A DNA stretch of 33,100 nt from Leptospiraceae bacterium (lineage in GTDB: Bacteria > Spirochaetota > Leptospiria > Leptospirales > Leptonemataceae), in assembly GCA_020441025.1 (NCBI GenBank), contig JAGRMX010000003.1, forward strand, positions 1 through 33,100, read 5' to 3'. Below, piece after piece: positions 8,431 through 15,353 of this stretch (the stretch's first letter is position 1; each line of letters starts with the position of its first letter). The notes under the pieces were generated by a model. It was not told the DNA's origin. It searched no databases and worked only from the letters and a program-made list of their open reading frames with translations. A program made the translations under genes and the position numbers.

Positions 8431-9852
8431 ATGATACACAGTCATGACAGAAATAGAATTTTTTTCAGAAAGCAGGTGTTTGATGGCGCATCCCGCTCAA
8501 TCGCGCGTATTGTGCTTTCGTTTCCCGTCGGCCTGTTACTGCTTTTCACTCTTGTCAACTGCGGTATCGGTCACAATGCGCTCGGTACGTTCAATGGCAC
8601 GGGTGAATCAAGTACAGACCTTTTGTATCTCGCACTCCTGCTCTCTGCGCCATCGTCCGACTCATCGGGAACCAATAACACGCAAATCGCGGGCGGAAGG
8701 GAGCATTCCTGCTACTTATCGGCAGCGGGTACCGTACGCTGCTGGGGTCTGGCTGATCGGGGCCAGTTGGGCTACGGTAACACAAACAATATTGGCGACG
8801 ATGAATCGCCGGCTTCCGCGGGCGATGTAAACGTCGGCGGGACGGTTACTCAGATTGCAGCAGGCGCTTATCATACCTGTGCTCTGTTAAACACCGGTTC
8901 CGTTCGCTGCTGGGGTGAAAATACTCTGGGTCAGTTGGGGTATGGCAACACAAACAATATTGGCGACGATGAAACACCCGCTTCGGCGGGCGATGTAAAT
9001 GTCGGCGGAATGGCTACACAGATTGTTGCCGGTGGCCGCCATTCCTGCGTGCTTCTGGACACCGGTTCCGTTCGCTGCTGGGGCGGCGGCCTTTCCGGCC
9101 GGTTGGGTTATGGAAACACGAATGCCATTGGTGATGATGAAACTCCCGCTTCAGCAGGCGATGTGAATGTCGGCGGCACTGTCAGGCGGATTGCAGCCGG
9201 CGGATTCCATACCTGTGTCATACTGGACAACGGATCCGTACGCTGTTGGGGCGGAGGTATTTCCGGCCAACTGGGTTATGGAAACACGAACAACATCGGA
9301 GACGATGAAACGCCCGCTTCGGCAGGCGATGTAAATGTCGGCGGCACTGTCTCGCAAGTCGCAGCAGGCAGCAGTTATACCTGTGCTGTTCTGGAGACTG
9401 GTTCCGTTCGCTGCTGGGGCCTGGGTACTTTCGGTCGGCTGGGTTATGGAAATACAAACATCATCGGCGACGATGAAACACCGGCCTCCGCAGGCGATGT
9501 AAATGTCGGGGCAACCGTTGCACAAATTGCTGCTGGTGCTGCGCATACCTGTGTCATCTCAGGCACCGGAACCGTGCGTTGCTGGGGCCAGGGTAGCAGT
9601 GGCCAACCGGGCTACGGCAACTCAAATGACATCGGCGACGATGAAACACCGGCTTCAGCGGGGGATGTTAATGTCGGCGGCACCGTTACACAGATAGACG
9701 CAGGAGATAATCACAATTGCGCGATTGTAGACACCGGATCCGTACGCTGCTGGGGTGACGGCGCTAATGGCCGTCTTGGCTACGGCAACACGAACAGTAT
9801 AGGTGATAACCCCGCCGAGATGCCACCCGCCGATGTCAATGTAGTTGAGTGA
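8431..9852 (+). CDS. Seven-bladed RCC1-repeat lipoprotein, copy 2
   Basis: This 473-residue paralogue of the preceding gene starts 61 bp after it. The signal peptide ends in a lipobox-like TLVNC. The following GIGHNALGTFNG is identical to that of copy 1, and a Leu-rich LYLALLLSAP comes next. The body has seven 56-residue RCC1 repeats with the same C-x9-CWG core and a terminal IGDNPAEMPP cap also seen in copy 1. The ATG at 8431 has a GGGAA sequence about 6 nt upstream. The repeats are more uniform than in copy 1 (ETPASAGDVNVGG recurs almost unchanged), suggesting more recent homogenisation. Role unknown; a surface or periplasmic beta-propeller with disulfide-braced blades is the best structural inference. 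A single Leu-to-Pro change (GQPGYGNSN) in blade 6 breaks the consensus. Confidence 0.87.
   Translation: MIHSHDRNRIFFRKQVFDGASRSIARIVLSFPVGLLLLFTLVNCGIGHNALGTFNGTGESSTDLLYLALLLSAPSSDSSGTNNTQIAGGREHSCYLSAAGTVRCWGLADRGQLGYGNTNNIGDDESPASAGDVNVGGTVTQIAAGAYHTCALLNTGSVRCWGENTLGQLGYGNTNNIGDDETPASAGDVNVGGMATQIVAGGRHSCVLLDTGSVRCWGGGLSGRLGYGNTNAIGDDETPASAGDVNVGGTVRRIAAGGFHTCVILDNGSVRCWGGGISGQLGYGNTNNIGDDETPASAGDVNVGGTVSQVAAGSSYTCAVLETGSVRCWGLGTFGRLGYGNTNIIGDDETPASAGDVNVGATVAQIAAGAAHTCVISGTGTVRCWGQGSSGQPGYGNSNDIGDDETPASAGDVNVGGTVTQIDAGDNHNCAIVDTGSVRCWGDGANGRLGYGNTNSIGDNPAEMPPADVNVVE
8680..9849 (+). repeat. Exact-period 168-bp RCC1 coding repeats, array 2
   Basis: Seven in-frame units have the same geometry as array 1. 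Unit 1 starts at the ACG codon at 8680 and unit 7 at the ACA codon at 9688, exactly six times 168 bp later. The final unit is 162 bp. The matching unit number and length in both arrays indicate that the whole gene was duplicated after the seven-blade arrangement was fixed. Confidence 0.9.
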
Positions 9853-9856
9853 TAGT

Positions 9857-9952
9857 TCATGCTTGTTTATTGGCCCCGCGCATTCCCTTATGAAACTGTT
9901 TCGGAACCTGCATAACGGCAATGGCAATCAGCAAAACGATGCCGGTAACAAC
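9857..9952 (-). pseudogene. Possible C-terminal remnant of a membrane protein gene
   Basis: On the minus strand, directly after a TAG codon (9953-9955), 31 codons read VVTGIVLLIAIAVMQVP, then KQFHKGMRGANKQA, then a TGA at 9857-9859. The hydrophobic stretch followed by a basic tail looks like the last helix and cytoplasmic end of a transporter or other membrane protein. No start codon or upstream coding sequence in the same frame exists between here and the next gene, so if it is real it is a decayed fragment. It lies between two converging genes. Chance is not excluded. Confidence 0.3.
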
Positions 9953-9985
9953 CTATTTAAGCATTCAAATCCAGTAGCAAGAGTT

Positions 9986-10981
9986 TTAATTCTTTATCGC
10001 CGGCGCATTTAAGTCCAACAGGTGAAAGCGCGCGGTTTGCATGCGCGTACGCTTTAACTGCCGGCGAATACCGCGATGTTCCTTAAGCATTTCCGGCTTC
10101 ACGTCTTGAACCTGGAAACAAAATCGGGTCGGCAAATCGGTGTACAATGATCGGGGCGGTGGCGCCGCGTGCATATGTTTATAAACCAGACTGGATTCGA
10201 ATGTGTGGTAAAAGATCCGCCGGATGCCGATCTCTTCCACCAGAAACCATATGCCGGCCGCCAGGGTCAACTCCGCCCACATGCGACGATATGGTTGTAG
10301 TGTATCCTGTACATACCGATGCAATTCGTCTCGACTGACGGAACGCCGAACCTGACGACGTCTCCAGCGCGCGGGCACTACCTGACCCAGATGATCCACA
10401 ACGAAGCGATCGCCGCCGGCCTGCAAACGATAAGCGGCATAGCGCAACCAATCGCTTTGAATCTCTTCGATCAACGCTTCTCCATTTTCCCAGTCCAGGT
10501 CCAGACGCGCCCACGAAAGCGTGATTTCGCGTTCATCCACCGGATGCGACGCAATGGCAAAGGCCTGATTGTTCTCGCGTCCGAAAATGCGCGCATATGT
10601 ATCATTATGCAATCCCGCAAAATTAACGTGCAATACCAGATTATGCTGCCTGCGACTGGTCTGTTGCCAGGCCTGTACCCGGTGAGCGGCGGCCGAAGGC
10701 CAACGGGAGAGTGTCAGACGAAACGGGTGCGTATCCGTCGGCCAATCCGAGTCCATTGCGGATGGATACAATTTGCCATCGCCGCAATTCGCAATGCGAT
10801 TGCGTACGACCGGTCGATTCAACAAGGCCGACCAACGCGATTTTTTAACCGTGGCGACGGATGCACCGTCTGCCACCGCGTACTTTAGAAGCAGGCCGGC
10901 ATACCGGTCTTTATAATAGTAGAAAAGGGTGCGATTCTGCGGCAGGCAGTCGCGAATAAAATCGATTTCTTGAGCTTGCAT
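9986..10981 (-). CDS. Uncharacterised protein with an EEIQSDW motif
   Basis: This 331-residue, probably cytoplasmic protein has no signal peptide or membrane helix. Function unknown. A motif IEEIQSDW lies at 171-178, preceded by a beta-like stretch ITLSWARLDLDW. About 60 residues later comes a helix WAELTLAAGIWFLVEEIGIRR (235-255). In phage and mobile-element large polyvalent proteins an EEIQSDWHQ motif is likewise followed by a helix of the type WxxLxLKRxIxxAxxxGYDxIxW. That resemblance is from memory and unverified, but order and spacing fit. The ATG at 10981 has a CAGG sequence about 8 nt upstream. The gene stands alone, convergent with the RCC1 genes and divergent from the LamG lipoprotein. 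The C-terminus is basic. Confidence 0.7.
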   Translation of the reverse strand: MQAQEIDFIRDCLPQNRTLFYYYKDRYAGLLLKYAVADGASVATVKKSRWSALLNRPVVRNRIANCGDGKLYPSAMDSDWPTDTHPFRLTLSRWPSAAAHRVQAWQQTSRRQHNLVLHVNFAGLHNDTYARIFGRENNQAFAIASHPVDEREITLSWARLDLDWENGEALIEEIQSDWLRYAAYRLQAGGDRFVVDHLGQVVPARWRRRQVRRSVSRDELHRYVQDTLQPYRRMWAELTLAAGIWFLVEEIGIRRIFYHTFESSLVYKHMHAAPPPRSLYTDLPTRFCFQVQDVKPEMLKEHRGIRRQLKRTRMQTARFHLLDLNAPAIKN

Positions 10982-11160
10982 TTGATTTACCTGTAAACAT
11001 ATAGCTTAATCCGTCCCGAAACCATCAGTGGTCCGGGGTAATTCGAATTCGGTTATATGTTGGCAATCAAACACATGATTCTATCCGCCGTTCAATGGAG
11101 CACGAATGTGTATATTTGACCCCGATCGACGCTGTTTTAGACGAAGTTGCTGATCTCGTG

Positions 11161-11180
11161 TTCGTATACGAATTTTTTTT
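11161..11180 (+). terminator. Palindrome TTCGTATACGAA followed by T8
   Basis: A perfect 12-bp palindrome (11161-11172) runs straight into eight T residues. As RNA this gives a short TTCG/CGAA stem with a four-base loop before a U-tract, a minimal intrinsic-terminator shape. No plus-strand gene lies upstream, so it could end a small untranslated transcript. Alternatively it is a regulator-binding palindrome between divergent genes. Confidence 0.3.
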
Positions 11181-11225
11181 TATTAACAGAAATTCCGGGC
11201 TCAAATAGTATCTGCAATCTGGAGT

Positions 11226-11246
11226 CTGCCCGGTTCAGCCGGGCAG
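11226..11246. promoter_or_regulatory. Strong GC-rich hairpin upstream of the LamG lipoprotein
   Basis: CTGCCCGG (11226-11233) and CCGGGCAG (11239-11246) form a perfect 8-bp stem with a 5-nt loop. No T-tract follows on either strand, so an intrinsic terminator is unlikely. It sits about 38 bp before the ATG at 11284, probably inside the leader, where it could affect stability or translation. Confidence 0.4.
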
Positions 11247-11283
11247 GCAATCATAATTTCCCAAACGCCGACCGATAAACGGG

Positions 11284-12441
11284 ATGATAACAAAGCGAAT
11301 AATGGCAATGAGAATCCGTACACTATGCTGTTTGTTACTATCGCCGGTTGCAGTATCTCAATTATATTACTGCGGACAATACAACGCGACCGAGAGCTGG
11401 TTGGGATTATTGCTTTCCAATACCAATCTGGATGTCAACTCTTCCGGTTGGAATTATCGACATAAGCTGACCATTCAGAACGGAGCATACGCGGAATCAT
11501 TTACGGATTTTCCCGTGTTGGTCCGTTTAAATGCGGGACGCATTGATTATGCTCACACCAATGTAAACGGAAGCGATATTCGCTTCACCGATTCCACCGG
11601 GAACCTGTTGGATTACGAAATAGAACAATGGAGCTATAATGGAGAATCGATACTATGGGTTCGAGTACCCGGCATAACGGCCTCCTCCAACAACGATTTT
11701 ATTTATATGTACCATGGCAATTCCGCGGCCGTTGACGGTCAGAATGCGGCCGGGGTCTGGTCGAGCTATACCGGTGTATGGCACTTGAAGGAATCTCCTT
11801 CCGGTATTGTCGGTGAGATCATTGATAGCACGGGTAATTACCATGGAACTTCCTATGGCGGGATGAACGCCGGGAACAGCATTACCGGTCAAATTTCCGG
11901 TGCGCTTAGTTTTGACGGCACTAATGACTATGTTGAAATCGCCCATAATGCCGCCTTCAGTTATCCGGCTGCAGGCAGTTTTACACTGAGCGCCTGGATT
12001 AACGAAGGAACGTTACCCGGCAGTTGGACAGGCATCGTAACCAAATCGCGTGATCTGGGCAACTGGTATGGCATATGGATCAGTAGTTCTAACAACTGGA
12101 TATTCGGCGCGTCCGGCAGCAATCAATCCTATGGCGCAGCCTCAACCGGATGGAACCATGTACTGATCGTGCAGGATGCGACTTCCACTCAGCGGCGTAT
12201 TTACGTAAATGGAGGCGCACCTTCCATAATCGGCAGTGTGACCAATATGAGCGGTACCGGCGATCTGTGGTTTGGTGGGGCGAAAGGCGTATCGGAATAT
12301 TTTTCGGGCGGCATTGACGAAGTACGGATTTTCAGCGGCGCTTTTACCACTGCGCGGGCACAGGCGGAATACGCCGGTCTCTCCGATTCCTATTTAATCT
12401 ACGGAAGCGAAGAGTCTCTGAGCGTCCCCCAATCACTCTGA
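11284..12441 (+). CDS. DUF2341 and LamG-domain lipoprotein
   Basis: This 385-residue predicted surface lipoprotein has a short hydrophobic signal ending in a lipobox-like LYYC (Cys30). A Leu-rich LGLLLSN follows soon after, as in the two RCC1 lipoproteins. Residues about 56-165 form a DUF2341-type beta domain (WNYRHKLTIQN, FPVLVRLN, GSDIRFTD, YMYHGN). Residues about 175-375 form a LamG/concanavalin-A-like jelly roll (ALSFDGTNDYVEIAHN, FTLSAWIN, WNHVLIVQD, YVNGG, GGIDEVRIFSGAFT). This architecture is common in secreted binding proteins that recognise glycans or host surfaces; ligand unknown. Three in-frame ATGs cluster at 11284, 11302 and 11308. The stop overlaps the convergent DUF4405 gene by 9 bp. 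Confidence 0.85.
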   Translation: MITKRIMAMRIRTLCCLLLSPVAVSQLYYCGQYNATESWLGLLLSNTNLDVNSSGWNYRHKLTIQNGAYAESFTDFPVLVRLNAGRIDYAHTNVNGSDIRFTDSTGNLLDYEIEQWSYNGESILWVRVPGITASSNNDFIYMYHGNSAAVDGQNAAGVWSSYTGVWHLKESPSGIVGEIIDSTGNYHGTSYGGMNAGNSITGQISGALSFDGTNDYVEIAHNAAFSYPAAGSFTLSAWINEGTLPGSWTGIVTKSRDLGNWYGIWISSSNNWIFGASGSNQSYGAASTGWNHVLIVQDATSTQRRIYVNGGAPSIIGSVTNMSGTGDLWFGGAKGVSEYFSGGIDEVRIFSGAFTTARAQAEYAGLSDSYLIYGSEESLSVPQSL

Positions 12442-12876
12442 TTGTCGGTGACGGAGTCGGTCCTGGTTTATTGAATCAGCTTCACGCTGCGATCGTCCAT
12501 GGCCATCTTCCGGTCGTATGTTACCGGTCGAATCAACCGGAAAAAAGAACGGTAAGCTCACTAACAGTAGCAGCATTATTAATCCGAATAAACCGAGCAA
12601 TACGCGTACGTGCGATCCTTGCCTGGGTTTTCCGCGCACCATGGCCACAATCCACTGCCAATGTAGAATCAAATGAATCACAAGCACCGCCAGAAAAACT
12701 ACTGCCGAGTAGAAATGCACGGCACCCCAATCATGACGATTCCAGCCCAGCAGCGTACTCCAGTGACCGGTTCCGGGTGGCAACACGTAGTGCATCATAA
12801 TACCGGTTGCCGCCAGTATTGTAAGGGCCACAAAAGCAAGAATGTCAATAAGCAGGTTAACCTGCGGACGTCTCAT
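12433..12876 (-). CDS. DUF4405 cytochrome-b-like membrane protein
   Basis: This 147-residue integral membrane protein starts at the ATG at 12876, chosen because a perfect AGGAG sits 6 nt upstream; a longer reading frame reaches 12936. Four hydrophobic segments are visible. The core has a conserved His pattern: GIMMHYVLPPG (His29), WNRHDWGAVHFY (His48, His54) and IHLILHWQWI (His68, His72). This matches DUF4405 proteins, thought to be small haem-b membrane proteins related to the formate-dehydrogenase/hydrogenase gamma subunit fold. Spaced histidines in helices suggest bis-His haem ligation. No redox partner is adjacent. It converges with and overlaps the LamG gene by 9 bp. A plausible promoter lies directly upstream. 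Confidence 0.8.
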   Translation of the reverse strand: MRRPQVNLLIDILAFVALTILAATGIMMHYVLPPGTGHWSTLLGWNRHDWGAVHFYSAVVFLAVLVIHLILHWQWIVAMVRGKPRQGSHVRVLLGLFGLIMLLLLVSLPFFFPVDSTGNIRPEDGHGRSQREADSINQDRLRHRQSE

Positions 12877-12903
12877 ATGCAACTCCTGCAAACACCCAAT
12901 CGA

Positions 12904-12931
12904 TGTATAATTCAAACAAATCAGTCGACAA
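12904..12931 (-). promoter_or_regulatory. Candidate sigma-70-type promoter for the DUF4405 gene
   Basis: On the minus strand, a -35-like TTGTCG (12926-12931) is separated by 16 bp from a -10-like TATACA (12904-12909). Transcription would start about 20 nt before the ATG at 12876, leaving room for the AGGAG at 12883-12887. Consensus match is moderate. Confidence 0.4.
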
Positions 12932-13015
12932 ATCATAATATGCTTAAATCAGCACACCGATTTCGATTCAATAAGTATAACCTGCCATAATAAATGTTTG
13001 TCCATTCCGGTTGAA

Positions 13016-15079
13016 TCAGCGTTGCTCCGCAATTTCTCCCAGCATGCTTTTCAAATCCGCCAGACGCAACGGTTTGGAAAGAAAAAAGCGCATACCCGCC
13101 GCGCGACATTTACGACGATCATCTTCCAATGTGCTGGCGGTCAACGCTACCATAATGGGAGCGCCTCGTTCCGGAGGCTGCTCGGTTATCCGGCGGGCCA
13201 CTTCCGGTCCGTCCAGACCCGGCATGTGCATATCCAGAAAGACGCAATCAAACTCGTTGGAGCGAATTTGTTGTTCCGCATCGACGCCATTGTCCACCCA
13301 TTCACATTGCAGACCGGCCATTTTCATCATTCGCTGGGTCAGCACGCGATTGTCTTCATCATCCTCCGCCAGCAACACTCGCCAGTTTTGATACCGACTG
13401 GAATGCTCTCGATCCGGCGCGACTTCGACCCGATCCTGCTCCGCCGATTCCACCAACGGAATTTGAAACCAGAAAGCGGCGCCTTCACCGGGGCGAGCAC
13501 TGGCCTGTATGGTTCCATTCATCAATTCCACTAACCGTCGACAGATGGCCAATCCCAGTCCGGAACCGCCATACCGGCGGGTTGTTGAGACATCGGCCTG
13601 CACGAAACTTTCAAAAAGGGTCTCGGCCTGTTCGGCGGCGAAGCCGATGCCCGTATCGCGGACTTCAAATTTCAGTTCGGGGGGGGATGCGTTGGATGTT
13701 ATTATTTTCGAAACCGTAACGGTAACATTGCCTTCCGACGTAAATTTAATGGCATTACTGATTAAGTTGTTCAGCACCTGTGTCAGCCGCGTTTCATCCG
13801 CCTGGATATGCTCGGGCACATCCGAATCGATGTTGACTATTAATTCGATGTGTTTGCGTTGTGCCGCAACCTGAAACAATTGTAGACTTTCGCGCACCAG
13901 ACTGCGTAACCGCACCTGCCGAATTTCAAGTTCCATCAATCCGGCGTCGATGCGTGAGAAGTCCAGAATATCGTTAAGCAGTGCCATGAGATTGTTGCTG
14001 CTGCGATATAAAACATCCACCAGGCCGTTTTGCTCATCATCCAGGCCGGTTTGTTTTAACAGATCGGTAGACGCAATCACCCCGTTCAAGGGTGTTCGGA
14101 TCTCATGACTCATGCGTGCCAGGAATTCACTCTTGGCACTGTTGGCCCGGTTGGCGTCGTCGCGCGCCTGTTTGTATTCGATTGTCATTTTATGCGCCAA
14201 CTCGGTAGCCCGGGCCCGGGCGCGAGTCACCTGACGCATATTCAAATACAATAAAATCGTAATGATCAGTCCGCCGCCCAGAAAGAAAGGCGAGGCCTGT
14301 TGGCTCAGAGGGGAGGTATTCGGTATGGAAAAAAATACGTTCTTCTTCAATCCGGCTATATCGATAGTGACCACTTCCGTGTAAGTTTCTTCCGGACCCA
14401 TGTTCGTGCCGGCAGCCGGTCGGTCGGATTCAAACGGACCTTCCATCAAACTGGAAAGCGAAAGAATCGCGCCGGTGTAACCGCGTATGCTATTTACATC
14501 ACAGGGCGCGTCACAATCGGGCATGACCAGGTAAATCAGTTTACGCGAATCTTTTGCGTTGCCCTGCGAATCGATGGTTTGCATTTCGAACGCAAAAGGG
14601 TTGTGTCTGGCAAACGAAGTCTCAAACGCCTGAAAAAGATTCTCTTGATTACGTGGCAATGCCATCCAATCGATCGGATCCTGAACAGAATCCAGATTCT
14701 CGGCGCACATACTGTGCCTATATCGGGGCTTGAATTCGGCACCCTGTCGGTCATAGTAGGCGATGCAGAGCATACCACCGAAGCGAAACGTGCCTTTTAA
14801 TAGCGATTCATACTCATGCCATTGCCGTTCAGTGGGGCGGCCGGCTACAAAAAACGCGTGCATGGATTTGAAGTTTTCCTGAAAACCCTGAATGCGCGTT
14901 TCGAAATCGTCCAACTCCAGCTTTAATCGCGTACTCAGATTTTGCCGATTGATTTGATTCTCTACCTGGCGTACATACGCAAATACGGTCAATGTGGCTA
15001 TCAGACTCAGAGCGGCGGATACCAGGGCGGCCCGGGTACTCAGTATAGATGACAGGGAATATAACAATCGTCCACGCAT
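13016..15079 (-). CDS. CHASE-domain hybrid sensor histidine kinase
   Basis: This is a membrane hybrid kinase of 687 residues from ATG 15079, chosen for a GGAG 7 nt upstream; an in-frame ATG at 15112 adds 11 residues. TM1 is followed by an extracytoplasmic CHASE-type sensor ([19 protein letters not shown], then [11 protein letters not shown] and [13 protein letters not shown]). TM2 is at about 260-280 and a coiled linker follows. The kinase core has His325 in [14 protein letters not shown]-box [15 protein letters not shown] and GGSGLGLAI. The C-terminal receiver has Asp616 in [13 protein letters not shown] and Lys in LSKPL. No HPt domain or second regulator is adjacent, so the phosphorelay partner must lie elsewhere. 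CHASE sensors bind small extracellular ligands; the ligand is unknown. The downstream neighbour is the DUF4405 gene, with its own promoter candidate. Confidence 0.92.
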   Translation of the reverse strand: MRGRLLYSLSSILSTRAALVSAALSLIATLTVFAYVRQVENQINRQNLSTRLKLELDDFETRIQGFQENFKSMHAFFVAGRPTERQWHEYESLLKGTFRFGGMLCIAYYDRQGAEFKPRYRHSMCAENLDSVQDPIDWMALPRNQENLFQAFETSFARHNPFAFEMQTIDSQGNAKDSRKLIYLVMPDCDAPCDVNSIRGYTGAILSLSSLMEGPFESDRPAAGTNMGPEETYTEVVTIDIAGLKKNVFFSIPNTSPLSQQASPFFLGGGLIITILLYLNMRQVTRARARATELAHKMTIEYKQARDDANRANSAKSEFLARMSHEIRTPLNGVIASTDLLKQTGLDDEQNGLVDVLYRSSNNLMALLNDILDFSRIDAGLMELEIRQVRLRSLVRESLQLFQVAAQRKHIELIVNIDSDVPEHIQADETRLTQVLNNLISNAIKFTSEGNVTVTVSKIITSNASPPELKFEVRDTGIGFAAEQAETLFESFVQADVSTTRRYGGSGLGLAICRRLVELMNGTIQASARPGEGAAFWFQIPLVESAEQDRVEVAPDREHSSRYQNWRVLLAEDDEDNRVLTQRMMKMAGLQCEWVDNGVDAEQQIRSNEFDCVFLDMHMPGLDGPEVARRITEQPPERGAPIMVALTASTLEDDRRKCRAAGMRFFLSKPLRLADLKSMLGEIAEQR

Positions 15080-15353
15080 GCAGGCGCTCCAGAGACCATT
15101 CGGCGTGGCCATAATGCTTTTATCAATTTATTTAAGTTTTTCACAATCAGTCCCTTAATGCCCGGATATTGTGCATTAGAAGTACCCATCACGCCACGAA
15201 ATCTTGCATATCAATGACATCGCGCCAATATCCAGATTCAATAACAGGTTTATTCTATTGAAATGTGTAGCTTTATTTAATTACCCTGAATCCATTCCGG
15301 AAATAAATTGGACAGGCTACCTCTTGCGCGACATTTGAGCCAGACAGACTGCT

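Larger units (their letters stand above)
10982..11283. other. Divergent intergenic region with palindromes
   Basis: This 302-bp spacer separates the EEIQSDW gene (leftward) from the LamG lipoprotein (rightward), so it should hold promoters for both. No coding potential beyond about 20 codons is seen. It contains a palindrome followed by an eight-T run (11161-11180) and a perfect 8-bp hairpin (11226-11246), listed separately. I could not pick a confident -35/-10 pair. Confidence 0.6.

Noticed and set aside
7197-9849. Regular direct repeats considered as a CRISPR or non-coding satellite array
   Set aside because: The period is exactly 56 codons, the frame is open throughout and the translation is a clear RCC1 repeat; there is no spacer/repeat alternation.
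10319-10888. 189-codon plus-strand frame opposite the EEIQSDW gene
   Set aside because: It has no ribosome site or recognisable domain, and the minus-strand gene is longer and has an ordered motif pattern.
11226-11246. Hairpin as an intrinsic terminator
   Set aside because: The stem is strong but no T-run follows on either strand, so it is listed as a leader hairpin instead.
14300-14800. 166-codon plus-strand frame opposite the hybrid kinase
   Set aside because: It is antisense to the CHASE sensor region of a clear kinase and its composition looks random.
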